From Gadus chalcogrammus (taxonomy: Eukaryota > Chordata > Actinopteri > Gadiformes > Gadidae), in contig NC_079416.1 of assembly GCF_026213295.1 (NCBI RefSeq), positions 1,570,083 through 1,634,082 on the forward strand: a stretch of 64,000 bases of DNA, read 5' to 3'. The translations under genes were made by a program, and so were the position numbers. The notes below the pieces were generated by a model. That model was not told the origin of the DNA. It worked only from the letters and a program-made list of their open reading frames with translations, and ran no database searches. This document shows positions 48,438 through 60,330 of this stretch, piece after piece (the stretch's first letter is position 1; each line of letters begins with the position of its first letter).

Positions 48438-49115
48438 GTAATTACCACTGGTAATAAGAAGGTAAATACTGAGGAATTACCCGGTAAATATATGGTAAAT
48501 CATAGTGTATTACTGGGTACTTACCACTGGTAATAAGAAGGTTAATACAGAGGAATTACAGCTGAAGTACTAAGTAAAACCTCCACTATTACCCATCAAC
48601 TCAACTAAGTACCGTGTAGTTGTAACTGTATTAGAGTGGTAATAACTGTACTTCCTATGAAATTAGGCAAGCAATTCTTAGAAACACCTATTAATTCAAG
48701 TTACAATTGAAGTTATCAGCAGTTTTCCTCTAGTGTCATGGTACATCTTCTTAAATACTGGGTACGAAGCTGTTTGTTTCCATGGTGTTACCACGTTATT
48801 ACTATATTTGTAATAGATACATTCCATTGTCCGTGACGTAAACTGGAACTTGTACCATGTACGCTCTGCAACGTCTTAGCTCAGGAGTTAGAGCAGTTGC
48901 CTTGTAACCGGAAGATTGCTAGTTCGATCCCAAGCTCCTCCTAGCTGATTGTTGATGTGTCCCTGAACATGGTAGACTCTGCTGTCGGTGTGTCAATGTG
49001 TGTATAAACCGATGTAAGTCGCTTTGGATAAAAGCGTCTGCTAAATCCCCTAATTGTAAGTAAAACATGACAATTTATAATTGGTAATAGATTATTCCCC
49101 TTTCCATGCAATCAA
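48438..49115 (+). mobile_element. Partial arm of the giant inverted-repeat family, with SINE inside
   Basis: TACCACTGGTAATAAGAAGG and ACCTCCACTATTACCCATC, then CAGTTTTCCTCTAGTGTCATGG and CCATGTACGCTCTGCAACG match the left arm of 53523-60322 in the same order. The match resumes after the SINE with AAGTAAAACATGACAATT and CATGCAATCAACACAAAC. No second arm nearby. Confidence 0.8.
48874..49045 (+). mobile_element. tRNA-derived SINE, V-SINE-type tail
   Basis: Head CTTAGCTCAGGAGTTAGAGC (A-box) and CTAGTTCGATCCC (B-box), then a tail with GTCGCTTTGGATAAAAGCG and TCTGCTAAAT, the conserved core of fish V-SINE-like elements. Confidence 0.9.
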
Positions 49116-49368
49116 CACAAACTTGTTCCATGTGTGTTGTCCTCACTGCAGTGTAGCAACTGCAGCTATACACCTAGTTAAACTCTTCCTTAGAAATGAA
49201 GATAAATATAATTTGTACAAGGTCAGAGTGTAAACTGTAGCAAGACAAATACAAAAATTCCCATTTAGCTCTGTAACAGGTGCTTTCCACATGTAAATAA
49301 AACGTTTTTAGCCACAAATATATCACATGCATTTTTCATGTAAATAGTACTTTCTAACATTATCACTT
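49116..49368. other. Spacer, nothing recognised
   Basis: No gene seen. Confidence 0.4.
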
Positions 49369-49610
49369 GACTTGTTTAGGGTGTTGGTCTGTCTGTCTTG
49401 TTTAGGGTGTTGGTCTGTCTTCCTTGTTTAGGGTGTTGGTCTGTCTGTCTGTCTTGTTGAGGGTGTTGGTCTGTCTGTCTGTCTTGTTGAGGGTGTTGGT
49501 CTGTCCGTCTGTCTTGTTGAGGGTGTTGGTCTGTCTGTCTGTCTTGTTGAGGGTGTGGGTCAGTCTGTCTGTCTGTCTTGTTGAGGGTGTTGGTCTGTCT
49601 TGTTGAGGTG
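49369..49610 (+). repeat. Minisatellite, TTGTTGAGGGTGTTGGTCTG unit
   Basis: About eight units of 28-34 bp with variable numbers of CTGT at the end of each. Confidence 0.95.
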
Positions 49611-49671
49611 CTCAGCTGCTGTAGCCTGACTGCTGTGTCACCCTGAAGGTTTCACTCTGTCGAGAAAACAC

Positions 49672-49672
49672 A

Positions 49673-49712
<40 letters not shown>

Positions 49713-49920
49713 AAGTAAAGGATTGGAAGAAGGAGCGTTGTATGAGGAGGAAGGGAGAGGAAGAAAAATAAAGTTTGAATACGAACCTTCATCCTTGCCT
49801 CTCCTCCCCTTCGCCCTCTCTCTCTCCCTCCCTCTCTCTCCCTCCTTCACTCTCTCCCACCCTCACCCCCTCCCTCCTTAGCTCTCTCTCTCCCTCACTA
49901 TATATACATTGGTGTCTCAG
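49672..49920. repeat. (GA)n and CT-rich microsatellites
   Basis: (GA)n at 49676-49709; CT/CCT-rich at 49800-49900. Confidence 0.9.
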
Positions 49921-49994
49921 TCTCTCTCTCTTTCCCCGCATCCCGTTCAGCTTTGAGGATGCAGACCAGAGTATTTCCTTGTTGGTGGGGTAGA

Positions 49995-50155
49995 GAGGTG
50001 TAGAGGAACAGGAGGACAGCGTACGTTCTGTTAGAGGAACAGGGGAACAGTGTACGTTCTGTTAGAGGAACAGGAGGACAGCGTACGTTCTCTTAGAGGA
50101 ACAGGAGGACAGCGTACATTCTGTTAGAGGAACAGGGGGACAGCGTACGTTCTGT
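49995..50155 (+). repeat. Minisatellite, GAGGAACAGGAGGACAGCG unit
   Basis: Four to five units of about 37-38 bp (unit ends TACGTTCTGTTA), immediately upstream of the exon-like ORF at 50178. Confidence 0.9.
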
Positions 50156-50177
50156 GACTCTGAAAACACCGTCGGCC

Positions 50178-50279
50178 ATGGAGTGGAGTGAGCTTGACTT
50201 GGTGCAGGAGTTCTCCCTGGAAGGACAATGCAGCAAAATTAAGGTCCGCTCCTGCAGGATCACATGGGACAGCCCGCAG
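50178..50279 (+). CDS. Candidate first coding exon of an unrecognised gene
   Basis: ATG in a strong Kozak-type context (GGCCATGG), 34 codons with no stop, then a clean donor CCGCAG|GTAATG. The product starts MEWSELDLVQEFSLEG and contains CSKIKVRSC. I do not recognise it, and it does not fit the ASPP sequence expected here. Composition is balanced, unlike surrounding repeats. No second exon was identified. It might be a genuine 5' exon of a neighbouring gene, an ASPP alternative exon, or chance. Confidence 0.3.
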
Positions 50280-50619
50280 GTAATGGAGGGGAGGGGGGGA
50301 GAGGGTGTGTGTGTGTGTGTGGGAGGGTCATAATAGAAGTGCCGATGCTCTATGTAGCATGCCCCTGTCGTTCTGATCGGCGGAAGCCCGTCCCGATCTG
50401 GTGGTGCGGAGCTGTCTCTGTAACGGATAGACACAAACACACACGCAGTGTGTGTATGTGTGTGTCAGTGTGTGTACGCTGCTGTGCACGTTGTGTGCTG
50501 TGTTAAGTGTCAGCAGGGTACGGCACTGCAGAGTTCCCGCGCACCGCGGGTCAGCAGCTGACCAGCCTCTGTCTCTGACACCTCATCCTAACCTGCAGAA
50601 CATCATATCTCCAACGCCA

Positions 50620-50658
50620 GGGCAGTGTCCTGATGCGCCCAACATCAGGACACTGCCC
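50620..50658 (+). other. Perfect hairpin, 16-bp stem, 7-nt loop
   Basis: GGGCAGTGTCCTGATG, then CGCCCAA, then its exact inverse CATCAGGACACTGCCC. Flanks do not extend the stem. Confidence 0.85.
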
Positions 50659-52980
50659 TCTGTGACACGTGCTGCCTGACTAGGTGCTGATGTTCAGGAC
50701 GCCCATAAAGTCATCGTTGTTACCTCATGTGTTCAGTGTGTGCCCAGTGGAGGCCAGCTGGCCCAGGTCCTCATGTTGCACTGATCTCTTTATGTCCACT
50801 CTGCTACACATCAGTAGGGGGTCTATTGTGTATCCCTCTGTTCTGATATGGCTTCTGAAATAATATTTATATGAGACTGAGGTCAATGATATTCAGAGTA
50901 TCAAGGGAATATCATATTGTAGAAAAAAAAGGGTATGTATGATATAAATAACTATATATATATATATATATAGAGAGAGAGTACATCATCCGGACATTAC
51001 TTTTAGCAATCCAGTCGATGGAATGGCAAGTGTTTAAATAGCTGTGTGTTGTATTCACAGTGCCATTCTTACTATAATTGTATGTTATGCTCCTGGGCTT
51101 TGCTCTCTTATGGTGACTCGTCTCAAACGTCTCAAACCACACCTCTGAAAGTAGCCCAGAGGATGATGCTGATCAGGTAATCATATGGTTTATCAGGTAA
51201 TTGGTGTTTCCAACAGTCTGAAATGAGTGCCAGGTAATCTCAAGTTCCTTAGTTTGTATGGTTATTGCCTCCCGATAAGGGGCTTAAGGTTTGAGAGTTG
51301 TAAAGAGAGAGAGTTTCCCTCCTTGTGTTGGGGGAATGTCTGCAATGTCTTACCTACAGCACCTTTAACTCATCTAAAAGCATTCACAATATGAAATATT
51401 TGTTGTTGGATTTTACTGAACATATTTAAAAAATTAGAATCAAAAGGTATTTCATAAGCTATGATTGAAAGTATAAGGGGATATGGCTCATTTATCTCAC
51501 AGCACTTAGCAGTCACCAGCCTCTAGAGCAGCTCTGTGCTGGCATCAGGCCTTCACTCTAACCCTAAACGCCCACTGCATCCTGATGCAACAGTAGCCTT
51601 CATTCGTGTTGACACAGCAGATCAGAATCATTGGAACGGCATGGAAGCAGAATGAGCCGCATTGAGTTGAGTTGTGTGAAATGATATGTGCAATTTATAT
51701 TGTGTGGGAAATCCAAACTTTGTGTGATAATTGTTAACGAGCACCAGCTTAAATACTAAATATAAATAAATCAAATAAAACTGACCACTCAGGATTGGAG
51801 AGGAAGGAAGGGTGTGTGGTGTGTGTGTGTGTCTCTCTTTGTTTGATTAAGGAAATGCATCAAGTAGTCTCTAAAGGACATCCTGCCATTTAGCATGTCT
51901 GGTCAGTAACACAAATGATCAATATACAATATACAAAGCCACCACTCACAATATACCAAAAAAAGAAGAAGTATGGTTTAAGTTGTATTAAGTTTGCAGG
52001 CCACCATACTGTACAATTAACAATGAATCTAGCCTGATAGAGTGGTTGCCTATTCAGACCTGGATAATCCTGGGTGAAAATTTAAGTAAGTTTGGGCTAA
52101 GATGGTAATTACCTGTGCTTTAAGGACAGTGCTGTCTGGTCTCCTTTGTGTGGCTGAGGTGAAACACAAGCATTTTTTCCGCTTGAACCACTCCTGGTTG
52201 AACGATCTATTCTGGTCCTTTCCCTCTTGAATAATGATTAAATCCGTCGGGCGATGTGGTCCCAAACGTTTTATCTCCAACTTCTGTTCAAGTGCTAAAT
52301 CTCACATGAGACAGATACTCAACACGATTCATCACTTAATGAATGAAACGTCCATTTGTTGTTATTTACTGTAACAGTAACTGTAACTGTAACAGTAACT
52401 ACGTTAGCTAGCTAGCAAGATCTGATCGGCTCCCGCCGTAAACCCCGCCCTTTCTACAAATCAGCCAATGAGAAGAGCTTTGGGGCCCTAAACTTCTGGC
52501 CCCACCGCCGAAACAGAAGCGGGCGCTGCGCACGCGCTTGCTCGCGCAACAGCACCAGTTTTCTACACTGCAGCAGACAGGGCCATCTCGGCTGGGCCCC
52601 ACCGAGCGGAACAGACGAGACGGAGCAACGAACTATTTCACACACAACTACTACACTACAACAATTGCGTTCATCAAATTAAAACTGCAGACATGTAATT
52701 AATTATTAACAATTAATGTATTATTAACTTATGCTCAATGACATTTTTGAAAAAAGAAAGAAAAGTATAATCGTGCCCTGCACGGCAGCGTTCTCTGGTG
52801 GGGCCATGCCCCACTGGCCCCTAATGCAAAGACGCCACTGCACAGGACCCTTTTCTATTGGTTTTAAGATTTTATGTGAAATGCCCTAATTGTGGCTGGC
52901 TAGACTCAAAACACGATTCCACTCAGAGAAAGATCAGGTTTTAGGTCTCAAGACCATTAAGACCTTGACGCAGACAATTA
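50659..52980. other. Long stretch without gene; scattered repeats
   Basis: (TA)n at 50955-50972, a TTTA-rich part, and GC-rich DNA at 52430-52640 (AACCCCGCCC, GCGCACGCGC). The latter with GGGGCCATGCCCCACTGGCC at 52800 and GACGCCACTGC at 52830 resembles a fish hAT MITE end. No coding sequence recognised. Confidence 0.4.
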
Positions 52981-53514
52981 AGACCGTTTTTGTTTGCATA
53001 CGGTTGACAACGCTGGAATAGCCTCAGCTTGGATCTGTTGATGGCCGAAAAAAATTCATGACCATACGTAAGGCTGACGAGTAATGATTCTATAAAGTTT
53101 TCAATTGATCACTTTAGCGCCCCCTATAGTCCTATTTTGATTAACTTTAGCCTGGTGAACCTTGACCTATGCTTCTTAAATACACCAAGTTTGGTGATTA
53201 TTGACTCAAGTTAACCCCGCCTTTAGTCACCTATCATTGATTGGGCTAATTTGGACGTCCAGCCGCCATTTTGCTACAAGTTCTGGGTCTCCTTCCAACA
53301 TTTGCTGAACATGAGGAAATACAAATGTCTACCGGATTTCATGACTGTAGAAGAAAAAGTTCAGAAAATATGTCCGGCCAAAGTCTGCATTTTCAGTTAA
53401 TTGATACACCCAGATCGCCTGATCTGGGTACAATTTGGAGAGGTTGCATTTTCAGTCAATTGTTTTACCGCTCCCTATAGCCCGATATGAATACGTTTGA
53501 TGAGGATTGGTTGA
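52981..53514. repeat. Interspersed repeat with GCGCCCCCTATAG blocks, left part
   Basis: TTTAGCGCCCCCTATAGTCC, ACCAAGTTTGGTGATTATTG and CGCTCCCTATAGCCC are the signatures of a common fish interspersed repeat. It is cut by the giant inverted-repeat element and continues at 60331. Confidence 0.5.
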
Positions 53515-54170
53515 AGTTAACCGGTAACCCTTCCTTTTACAGTCCCCTAATTACTAGGTATTTACCCTGTACATACATGGTAAATCATAGTGTATTACTG
53601 GGTAATTACCACTGGTAATAAGAAGGTAAATACAGAGGTAGATACCCGGTAAATCATAGTGTATTACTGGGTAATTACCACTGGTAATATGAAGGTAAAT
53701 ACAGAGGTAGATACCCGGTAAATACATGGTAAATCATAATGTATTACTGGGTAATTACCACTGGTAATAAGAAGGTAAATACAGAGGAATTATCCGGTAA
53801 ATTATAGTGTATTACTGTGTAATTACCACTGGTAATAAGAAGGTAAATTCTGAGGAATTACAGCTGATGTACTAAGTAAAACCTCCACTATTACCCATCA
53901 ACTCAACTAAGTAGCATGTAGTTGTTGCTATTCGTAGAAACACCCATTATCCAAGGTTTATGTTGGTAACAGCCCAAATTTAATGATGTACTATCTATAA
54001 ATTAGCTAAAATACTTTTTCTTAGTTATTATTCATAGCTACACCCATTTAGAAAGGGTTTATTCGATTTGCCACTATGGAATTACTTGCCTGGTAACAAC
54101 CTCTGCAGGAACAGTTTTCCTCTAGTGTTATGGTACATCTTCTTAAATACTGGGTACAAAGTCGTTTGTT

Positions 54171-55060
54171 TCGATGGTATTACCAGGTTCTTACCATATA
54201 ATTTATAATAGATACATTCCATTATCCATGCAGTCAACACAAACTTGTACCATGCACGTTCTGCGACGTTACCAAGTAAAACACGACAATTTACCCAGTA
54301 ATTAAGCTGAAACTGTACTGTAAAAGGAAGCCTCGTTTGTTTCCATGGTATGACCAGGTTCTTACCATATAATTTGTAATACATTATTCCCTTTTCCATG
54401 CAGTCAACACAAACTTGTACCATGTACGTTCTGCGACGTTACCAAGTAAAACACGACAATTCACCCAGTAATTAAGCTGAAACTGTACTGTAAAAGGAAG
54501 CCTTGTTTGTTTCCATGGTATAACCAGGTTCTTACCATATAATTTGTAATACATTATTCCCTTTTCCATGCAGTCAACACAAACTTGTACCATGTACGTT
54601 CTACAACGTTACCAAGTAAAACACGACAAATTACCCAGTAATTAAGCTGAAACTGTACTGTAAAAGGAAGCCTCGTTTGTTTCCATGGTATTACCAGGTT
54701 CTTACCATATAATTTGTAATACATTATTCCCTTTTCCATGCAGTCAACACAAACTTGTACCATGTACGTTCTGCGACGTTACCAAGTAAAACACAACAAT
54801 TTACCCAGTAATTAAGCTGAAACTGTACTGTAAAAGGAAGCCTTGTTTGTTTCCATGGTATTACCAGGTTCTTACCATATAATTTGTAATACATTATTCC
54901 CTTTTCCATGCAGTCAACACAAACTTGTACCATGTACGTTCTGCGACGTTACCAAGTAAAACACGACAATTTTCCCAGTAATTAAGCTGAAACTCTACTG
55001 TAAAAGGAAGCCTCGTTTGTTTCCATGGTATTACCAGGTTCTTACCATATAAGTTGTAAC
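54171..55060 (-). repeat. 170-bp tandem array, left arm, about 5 units
   Basis: TTCCATGGTATTACCAGG recurs at 54341, 54511, 54681, 54851 and 55021, exactly 170 bp apart. Each unit holds an overlapping open frame on the - strand (MVQVCVDCMEKG), a period artefact because 170 bp shifts frame and the ORF ends in the next unit. Confidence 0.97.
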
Positions 55061-56216
55061 TGGCAGTGTTTCCCATACATAGACCATTGTGTGGCGGGAT
55101 TGTATCTGGGATTGTAAGGCTGACCAAGACCTGACCAGGTACCTCCAAGTCTCCCCTTCCCTACTGTAACAAAGAATCAGAAGACAAGAAAATAAACATT
55201 AGGACTGTCGATTAATGAACATTTCTAGAACATGTAGAACTCAAAGATTATTTTGTTTATCAGTTAAGAAAGGATGCTGGTCCTCTGGCCATTGTGTTTG
55301 GTCATATTGAAAAGAGAAAAAGGCATAGCCATAAATACAGTTAATAGGACGGGAGGGGACAGGCTGTAAGCTCCGGTTAGCATTTTAGCAACGAGCTAGC
55401 GGAGCTTCTGTCATTCAAATAACTCGGACATGTTGTTTAAAACCTATAACACCCAATTTATTAAAATATCCGGATTTAATCGGGCTCTCTCCCATAAGTA
55501 CAGTTAATAGGACGGGAAGAGACAGGCTCTGTTAGCCCCGGTTAGCACGATGCTAAAGAGCAGCTCTACCAGAGCATGCCACCTCAACAGGGGCAAGTTA
55601 GCCTCCGGTTTGATATTCGCCGGATATTCGGTTTACCACCCAATCGGATTCATCAACATAGGTGCAATACATTACGGGTTTAGTATGTTGAGGACGGTTT
55701 AGGACACCGTATCGCGGGAAATTAAAAACACATGTTGGCGCCATCAATGTCTGTGCAACAACTCATTTACGTTCTGGCTGCTACCTGTTTTAGGGACCGT
55801 CAACAAATAACACTCACCGACAGGTGGCAGAGACGTTACCATGGAATTGTTTCAGGAAATGAAACACACAAATATATTGCATTATAGTTAATCATAATGC
55901 AGTTAATATTTTAATGTTAGACAAAGATCGACTAAACTATATTTGAAATTATTAATTGCATCCCGTTTAACAATAATGCAATATATTAGCAAAGTTACCT
56001 GTAGTAAGTAGCAGCCCACCATTGGCAACTACTACTACAAGGTGATAAAATGTATTTTTTTGTGATTTTTATGTTATTTTATATGATTTATTTCCAGAAA
56101 CAATTCCATGGTAACGTCTCTGCCACCAGTCGGTGAGTGTAACTTGTTGACGGTCCCTAAAACAGGTAGCAGCCAGAACGTAAATGACGTTGTTGCACAG
56201 ACATCGATGGCGACAA

Positions 56217-56911
56217 TAGCCGTTTCTCAATTCGCGTACTTGTGCGTGCTCGTGTGCTCGTGGAGTCGTGAAACGTCATCAGTCGTTGCCCGAGCACTGT
56301 TCCAATTCGAAGCACGCATCAAGCGAGTACTGTCGTAAAACCCGGAAGTGTTCTTGATGCGTGCTCGATATCGCCGTTTCACCGAGCATGCATCGGAGGT
56401 GGCTCGTGTGTGCTTGCAATCGCTATAAATCCCAGGATGCATTTCGCACTCGCAGCAGTACGATGGCGGACAATATGGAGAAGATGCACAACTGTAGCTT
56501 AAGTTACTCTTAACTTATATATATATTTCTATAATATACTAATAATAATATAAGATAATATATAAATATATATACATAAAGTCGTGTGTGTATAGCTTAT
56601 AAACATGACAGGACACGCATATCTTTTCAATTTTTATTCATTCAGAATATTTACATACTATTTGAAAATGAAAGAGGCTGGGATTTTGTTTTATATCATT
56701 TGTTTATATTGTTCAGTAGTATATGCCTAAATGAGGCCGTAGCACAGTTAACGGACGAGCAGAGGTGTGACGTCATCGAGTCCGCTGCTGTTCCAATTGC
56801 AGATACGTACTCGCGTGCTCGCAAGTATGTGCTTGAAGTACGGACTTGCCAAGTACGTGCTTGCAAGTCATCGAGTCCGTAGCACGCGTGCTAGGAATTG
56901 AGAAACGGCTA
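56217..56911 (+). mobile_element. MITE-like insertion with AGCCGTTTCTCAATTC ends
   Basis: Begins TAGCCGTTTCTCAATTCG and ends GAATTGAGAAACGGCTA, inverted. The left arm of the giant element lacks it, so it inserted later. Inside are GTGCTCG and GCACGC repeats, inverted between the ends, and an ATG (about 56463) opening a short MADNMEK frame. Target copy is TA or a few bases; class uncertain (Harbinger-like is possible). Confidence 0.75.
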
Positions 56912-57485
56912 ATGTGTTTGTGATTTTTCGCGATATCCGGTGTCCTAAACCGTCCTCAACATACTAAGCCCGTAATGTATTGCACTTATGTTGATAAATC
57001 CGATTGGGTGGTAAACCGAATATCCGGCGAATATCAAACCGGAGGCTAACTTGAACCTGTTGAAGGGGGCATTCTCCGGTAGAGCTGCTCTTTAGCATCG
57101 CGCTAACCGGGGCTAACAGAGCCTGTCTCTTCCCGTCCTATTAACTGTACTTATGGGAGAGAGCCCGATTAAATCCGGATATTTTAATAAATTGGGTGTT
57201 ATAGGTTTTAAACAACATGTCCGAGTTATTTGAATGACAGAAGCTCCGCTAGCTCGATGTTAAAGTGCTAACCGGAGCTTACAGCCTGTCCCCTCCCGTC
57301 CTATTAACTGTATTTATGGCTTTGCCTTTTTCTCTTTTCAATACGACCAAACACAATGGCCAGAGGACCAGCATCCTTTCTTAACTGATAAACAAAATAA
57401 TCTTTGAGTTCTACATGTTCTAGAAATGTTCATTAATTGACAGTCCCAATGTTTATTTTCTTGTCTTCTGATTATTTGTTACAGT

Positions 57486-57690
57486 AGGGAAGGGGAGATT
57501 TGGAGGTACCTGGTCAGGTCTTGGTCAGCCTATGAATCCCAGATGTGGAGACTGCAGGGATACCTCACAGAGAAGACACTAAAGAGTCATCTCTCATTCA
57601 TCGAGTGGACTCATTGGTTTGCGAATGACCACAAAGATGCTCCCATAGGCAGATTGCTGCATGGCATTCACCACTTATTCAAATTGTAGA
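57486..57690 (+). CDS. Exon-like ORF in the right arm, unknown product
   Basis: After an acceptor-like TTATTTGTTACAG, the + strand frame reads GEIWRYLVRSWSAYESQMWR, then GYLTEKTLKSHLSFIEW, then GRLLHGIHHLFKL and stops at about 57690. It has a normal amino-acid mix with many Trp and His, unlike repeat noise. The left arm has only the first few codons (inverse near 55140) before diverging, so this is the sole full copy. I do not recognise it; it could be a last exon of the element's own protein, or a captured host exon. Confidence 0.4.
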
Positions 57691-57940
57691 GGTTGAAGCA
57701 GTCTTCCTTGTGGTCACTTGCCATAACACTGTCATGTGTTTTATCAAAACACCATCAGTAACATTTAAATTGAGTTGATGTGGACGGCTCTTTTTTTTGT
57801 ACGATTTTTTCAGTGTTCAGTGCCTGTTTGTGAGATATGCATTGTTTGAAAGATAAGCCTTTGATTTTATTGAATTTTAATATGCCTTTCATCAACAGTG
57901 GTTTGGGGTTTTATAACAACAATTAAAGTGCTTAACTACT

Positions 57941-58806
57941 CAGTGATGTTGATAGGTTTTCAATGTAGTGAGTCCCCGGGACCCACAGGTGGCGAGTTGG
58001 GTGGGTCCCTGAGAAATTCAATGGGTCCCGAGTCGACTCCCCAGTTTAAAAAATGTGTTTCCCTTTTATTATTATTCTAGCCTATTTCTTAAATTAAATT
58101 AATAGTGTTAAACTCCTTGATGGTGGTATGATATGGTTAGAGCTGGAGTACTCAACCTTTCATGTTTAACACTAGAAACGCCGGGCCATTTTTACTTACT
58201 CCTAGCGCCGCAAGAGGGGTCAAATTACCCTTTAAGTCATTTTAATGAGAGGCTGTGCATTTGCACATAATGATCACTAGGTGGCGCCAATGAGCTATTA
58301 CCGCGCGAGCGCCACATTTGTGTGTGTGTGTCACAAGCCTAGTCCTCACTATTTTGTCAAAAATCTACATATATTCAATCAGAAGGATTGCAAAAAAATC
58401 CTGTTTGATTTGCTCATTCGACACGAATGAGCACAGAATCGAGCAGTGGAAACGTGGGTTTATTTACTAAGAAGTTCGTATTTTTAATTGTTAAAATGAA
58501 ATCAGCGGTGAAGAGCTAGTTGTTTTGGTAGCGGCTAAATTAGCATGTCACGATACTTTGTACAGGGGATCACGTCTGCGCCGAGTAGATCTGCAGAGGG
58601 TTGAAACAGCGCTTGTCCGATCTGCTCACAAGAAGGTTTCTTTGGCCAGTTACTGTGATTAAACACGAGTTGTTTAATGTTCTAATGTATCGTTTTTCAT
58701 GGGGAAAATGAGATGCGTCCCCGGGACGCATGGATAGTGAGTTTAGTGCGTCCTTTCAGATTTTAATGCGTCAGGGACGCAGGACGCGTACCTAGCAACA
58801 TCACTG
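57941..58806 (+). mobile_element. hAT MITE (866 bp) in the right arm
   Basis: Ends CAGTGATGTTGATAGG and CCTAGCAACATCACTG; ACTACT duplicated at 57935-57940 and 58807-58812 (part of an 8-bp site that has since changed). Contains CCCCGGGACCCAC and CCCCGGGACGCAT near its ends. Confidence 0.85.
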
Positions 58807-58829
58807 ACTACTGGTGAACGATGTTGCAG

Positions 58830-59770
58830 AACATATATGGTTTGTGTTGATTGCATGGAAAAGGGAATAGTTACAACTTATATGGTAAGAGCCTGGAATA
58901 TACCATGGAAACAAACAAGGCTTCCTTTTACAGTACAGTTTCAGCTTAATTACTGGGTAAATTGTCGTGTTTTACTTGGTAACGTTGCAGAACGTACATG
59001 GTACAAGTTTGTGTTGACTGCATGGAAAAGGGAATAATGTATTACAAATTATATGGTAAGAACCTGGTAATACCATGGAAACAAACTAGGCTTTCTTTTA
59101 CAGTACAGTTTCAGCTTACTTATTGGGTAAATTGTCGTGTTTTACTTAGTAACGTCGCAGAACATACATGGAACAAATTTGTGTTGACTGCATGGAAAAG
59201 GGAATAATGTATTACAAATTATATGGTAAGAACCTGGTAATACCATGGAAACAAACAAGGCTTCCTTTTACAGTACAGTTTCAGCTTAATTACTGGGTAA
59301 CTTGTCGTGTTTTACTTGGTAACGTTGCAGAACGTACATGGTACAAGTTTCTGTTGACTGCATGGAAAAGGGAATAATGTATTACAAATGATATGGTAAG
59401 AACCTGGTAATACCATGGAAACAAACGAGGCTTCCTTTTACAGTACAGTGTCAGCTTAATTACTGGGTAATTTGTCGTGTTTTACTTGGTAACGTCGTAG
59501 AACGTACATGGTACAAGTTTGTGTTGACTGCATGGAAAAGGGAATAATGTATTACAAATTATATGGTAAGAACCTGGTAATACCATGGAAACAAACGAGG
59601 CTTCCTTTTACAGTACAGTTTCAGCTTAATTACTGGGTAAATTGTCATGTTTTACTTGGTAACGTCGCAGAACGTACATGGTACAAGTTTGTGTTGACTG
59701 CATGGATAATGGAATGTATCTATTATAAATTATATGGTAAGAACCTGGTAATACCATGGAAACAAACGGC
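58830..59770 (+). repeat. 170-bp tandem array, right arm, about 5.5 units
   Basis: TACCATGGAAACAAAC recurs at 58901, 59071, 59241, 59411 and 59581. This is the inverse of the left array. Confidence 0.97.
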
Positions 59771-60330
59771 TTTGTACCCAGTATTTAAGAAGATGTACCA
59801 TAACACTAGAGGAAAACTGTTCCTGCAGAGGTTGTTACCAGGTAAGTAATTCCATAGTGGTAAATCGAATAAACCCTTTATGGGTGTAGCTATGAATAAT
59901 AACTAAGAAAAAGTATTTTATTGGAAAGTACTTTGCTAATTTATAGATAATACATCATTACATTTGGGCTGTTACCAACATAAACCTTGGATAATGGGTG
60001 TTTCTAAGAATTGGTTGCCTAATTTCCTAGGAAGTACACAATATCAGAGTTATTACCAACCTAAAACAACAACTACATGCTACTTAGTTGAGTTGATGGG
60101 TAATAGTGGAGGTTTTACTTAGTACATCAGCTGTAATTCCTCTGAATTGACCTTCTTATTACCAGTGGTAATTACACAGTTATACACTATAATTTACCGG
60201 ATAATTCCTCTGTATTTACCTTCTTATTACCAGTGGTAATTACCCAGTAATACACTATGATTTACCATGTATGTACCGGGTAAATACCTAGTAATTAGGG
60301 GACTGTAAAAGGAAGGGTTACCAGTTAACC

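Larger units (their letters stand above)
53523..60322. mobile_element. Giant inverted-repeat element (6.8 kb)
   Basis: Flanked by AGTTAACC at 53515-53522 and 60323-60330 (8-bp target duplication). The ends GGTAACCCTTCCTTTTACAG and its exact inverse begin arms of over 2 kb. Each arm has, from outside in, several GGTAATAAGAAGGTAAATAC units, a TCTAGTGTTATGGTACATC segment and a 170-bp tandem array, then a long inner inverted part (about 55070-55860 and 56095-57530). The centre is about 55870-56090. A hAT MITE and another MITE interrupt the right arm. No transposase is recognised. 8-bp copies are made by hAT, P and some Mutator-like elements. Confidence 0.85.

Noticed and set aside
52390..52640. 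CpG-island promoter
   Set aside because: GC-rich with GCGC blocks, but no adjoining exon; a nearby MITE-like end explains it as well.
54082..55148. Series of 69-codon open frames MVQVCVDCMEKG... in both arms
   Set aside because: The 170-bp unit is not divisible by 3, so each copy opens a frame that runs into the next unit and stops. They are repeats of non-coding DNA, not a protein family.
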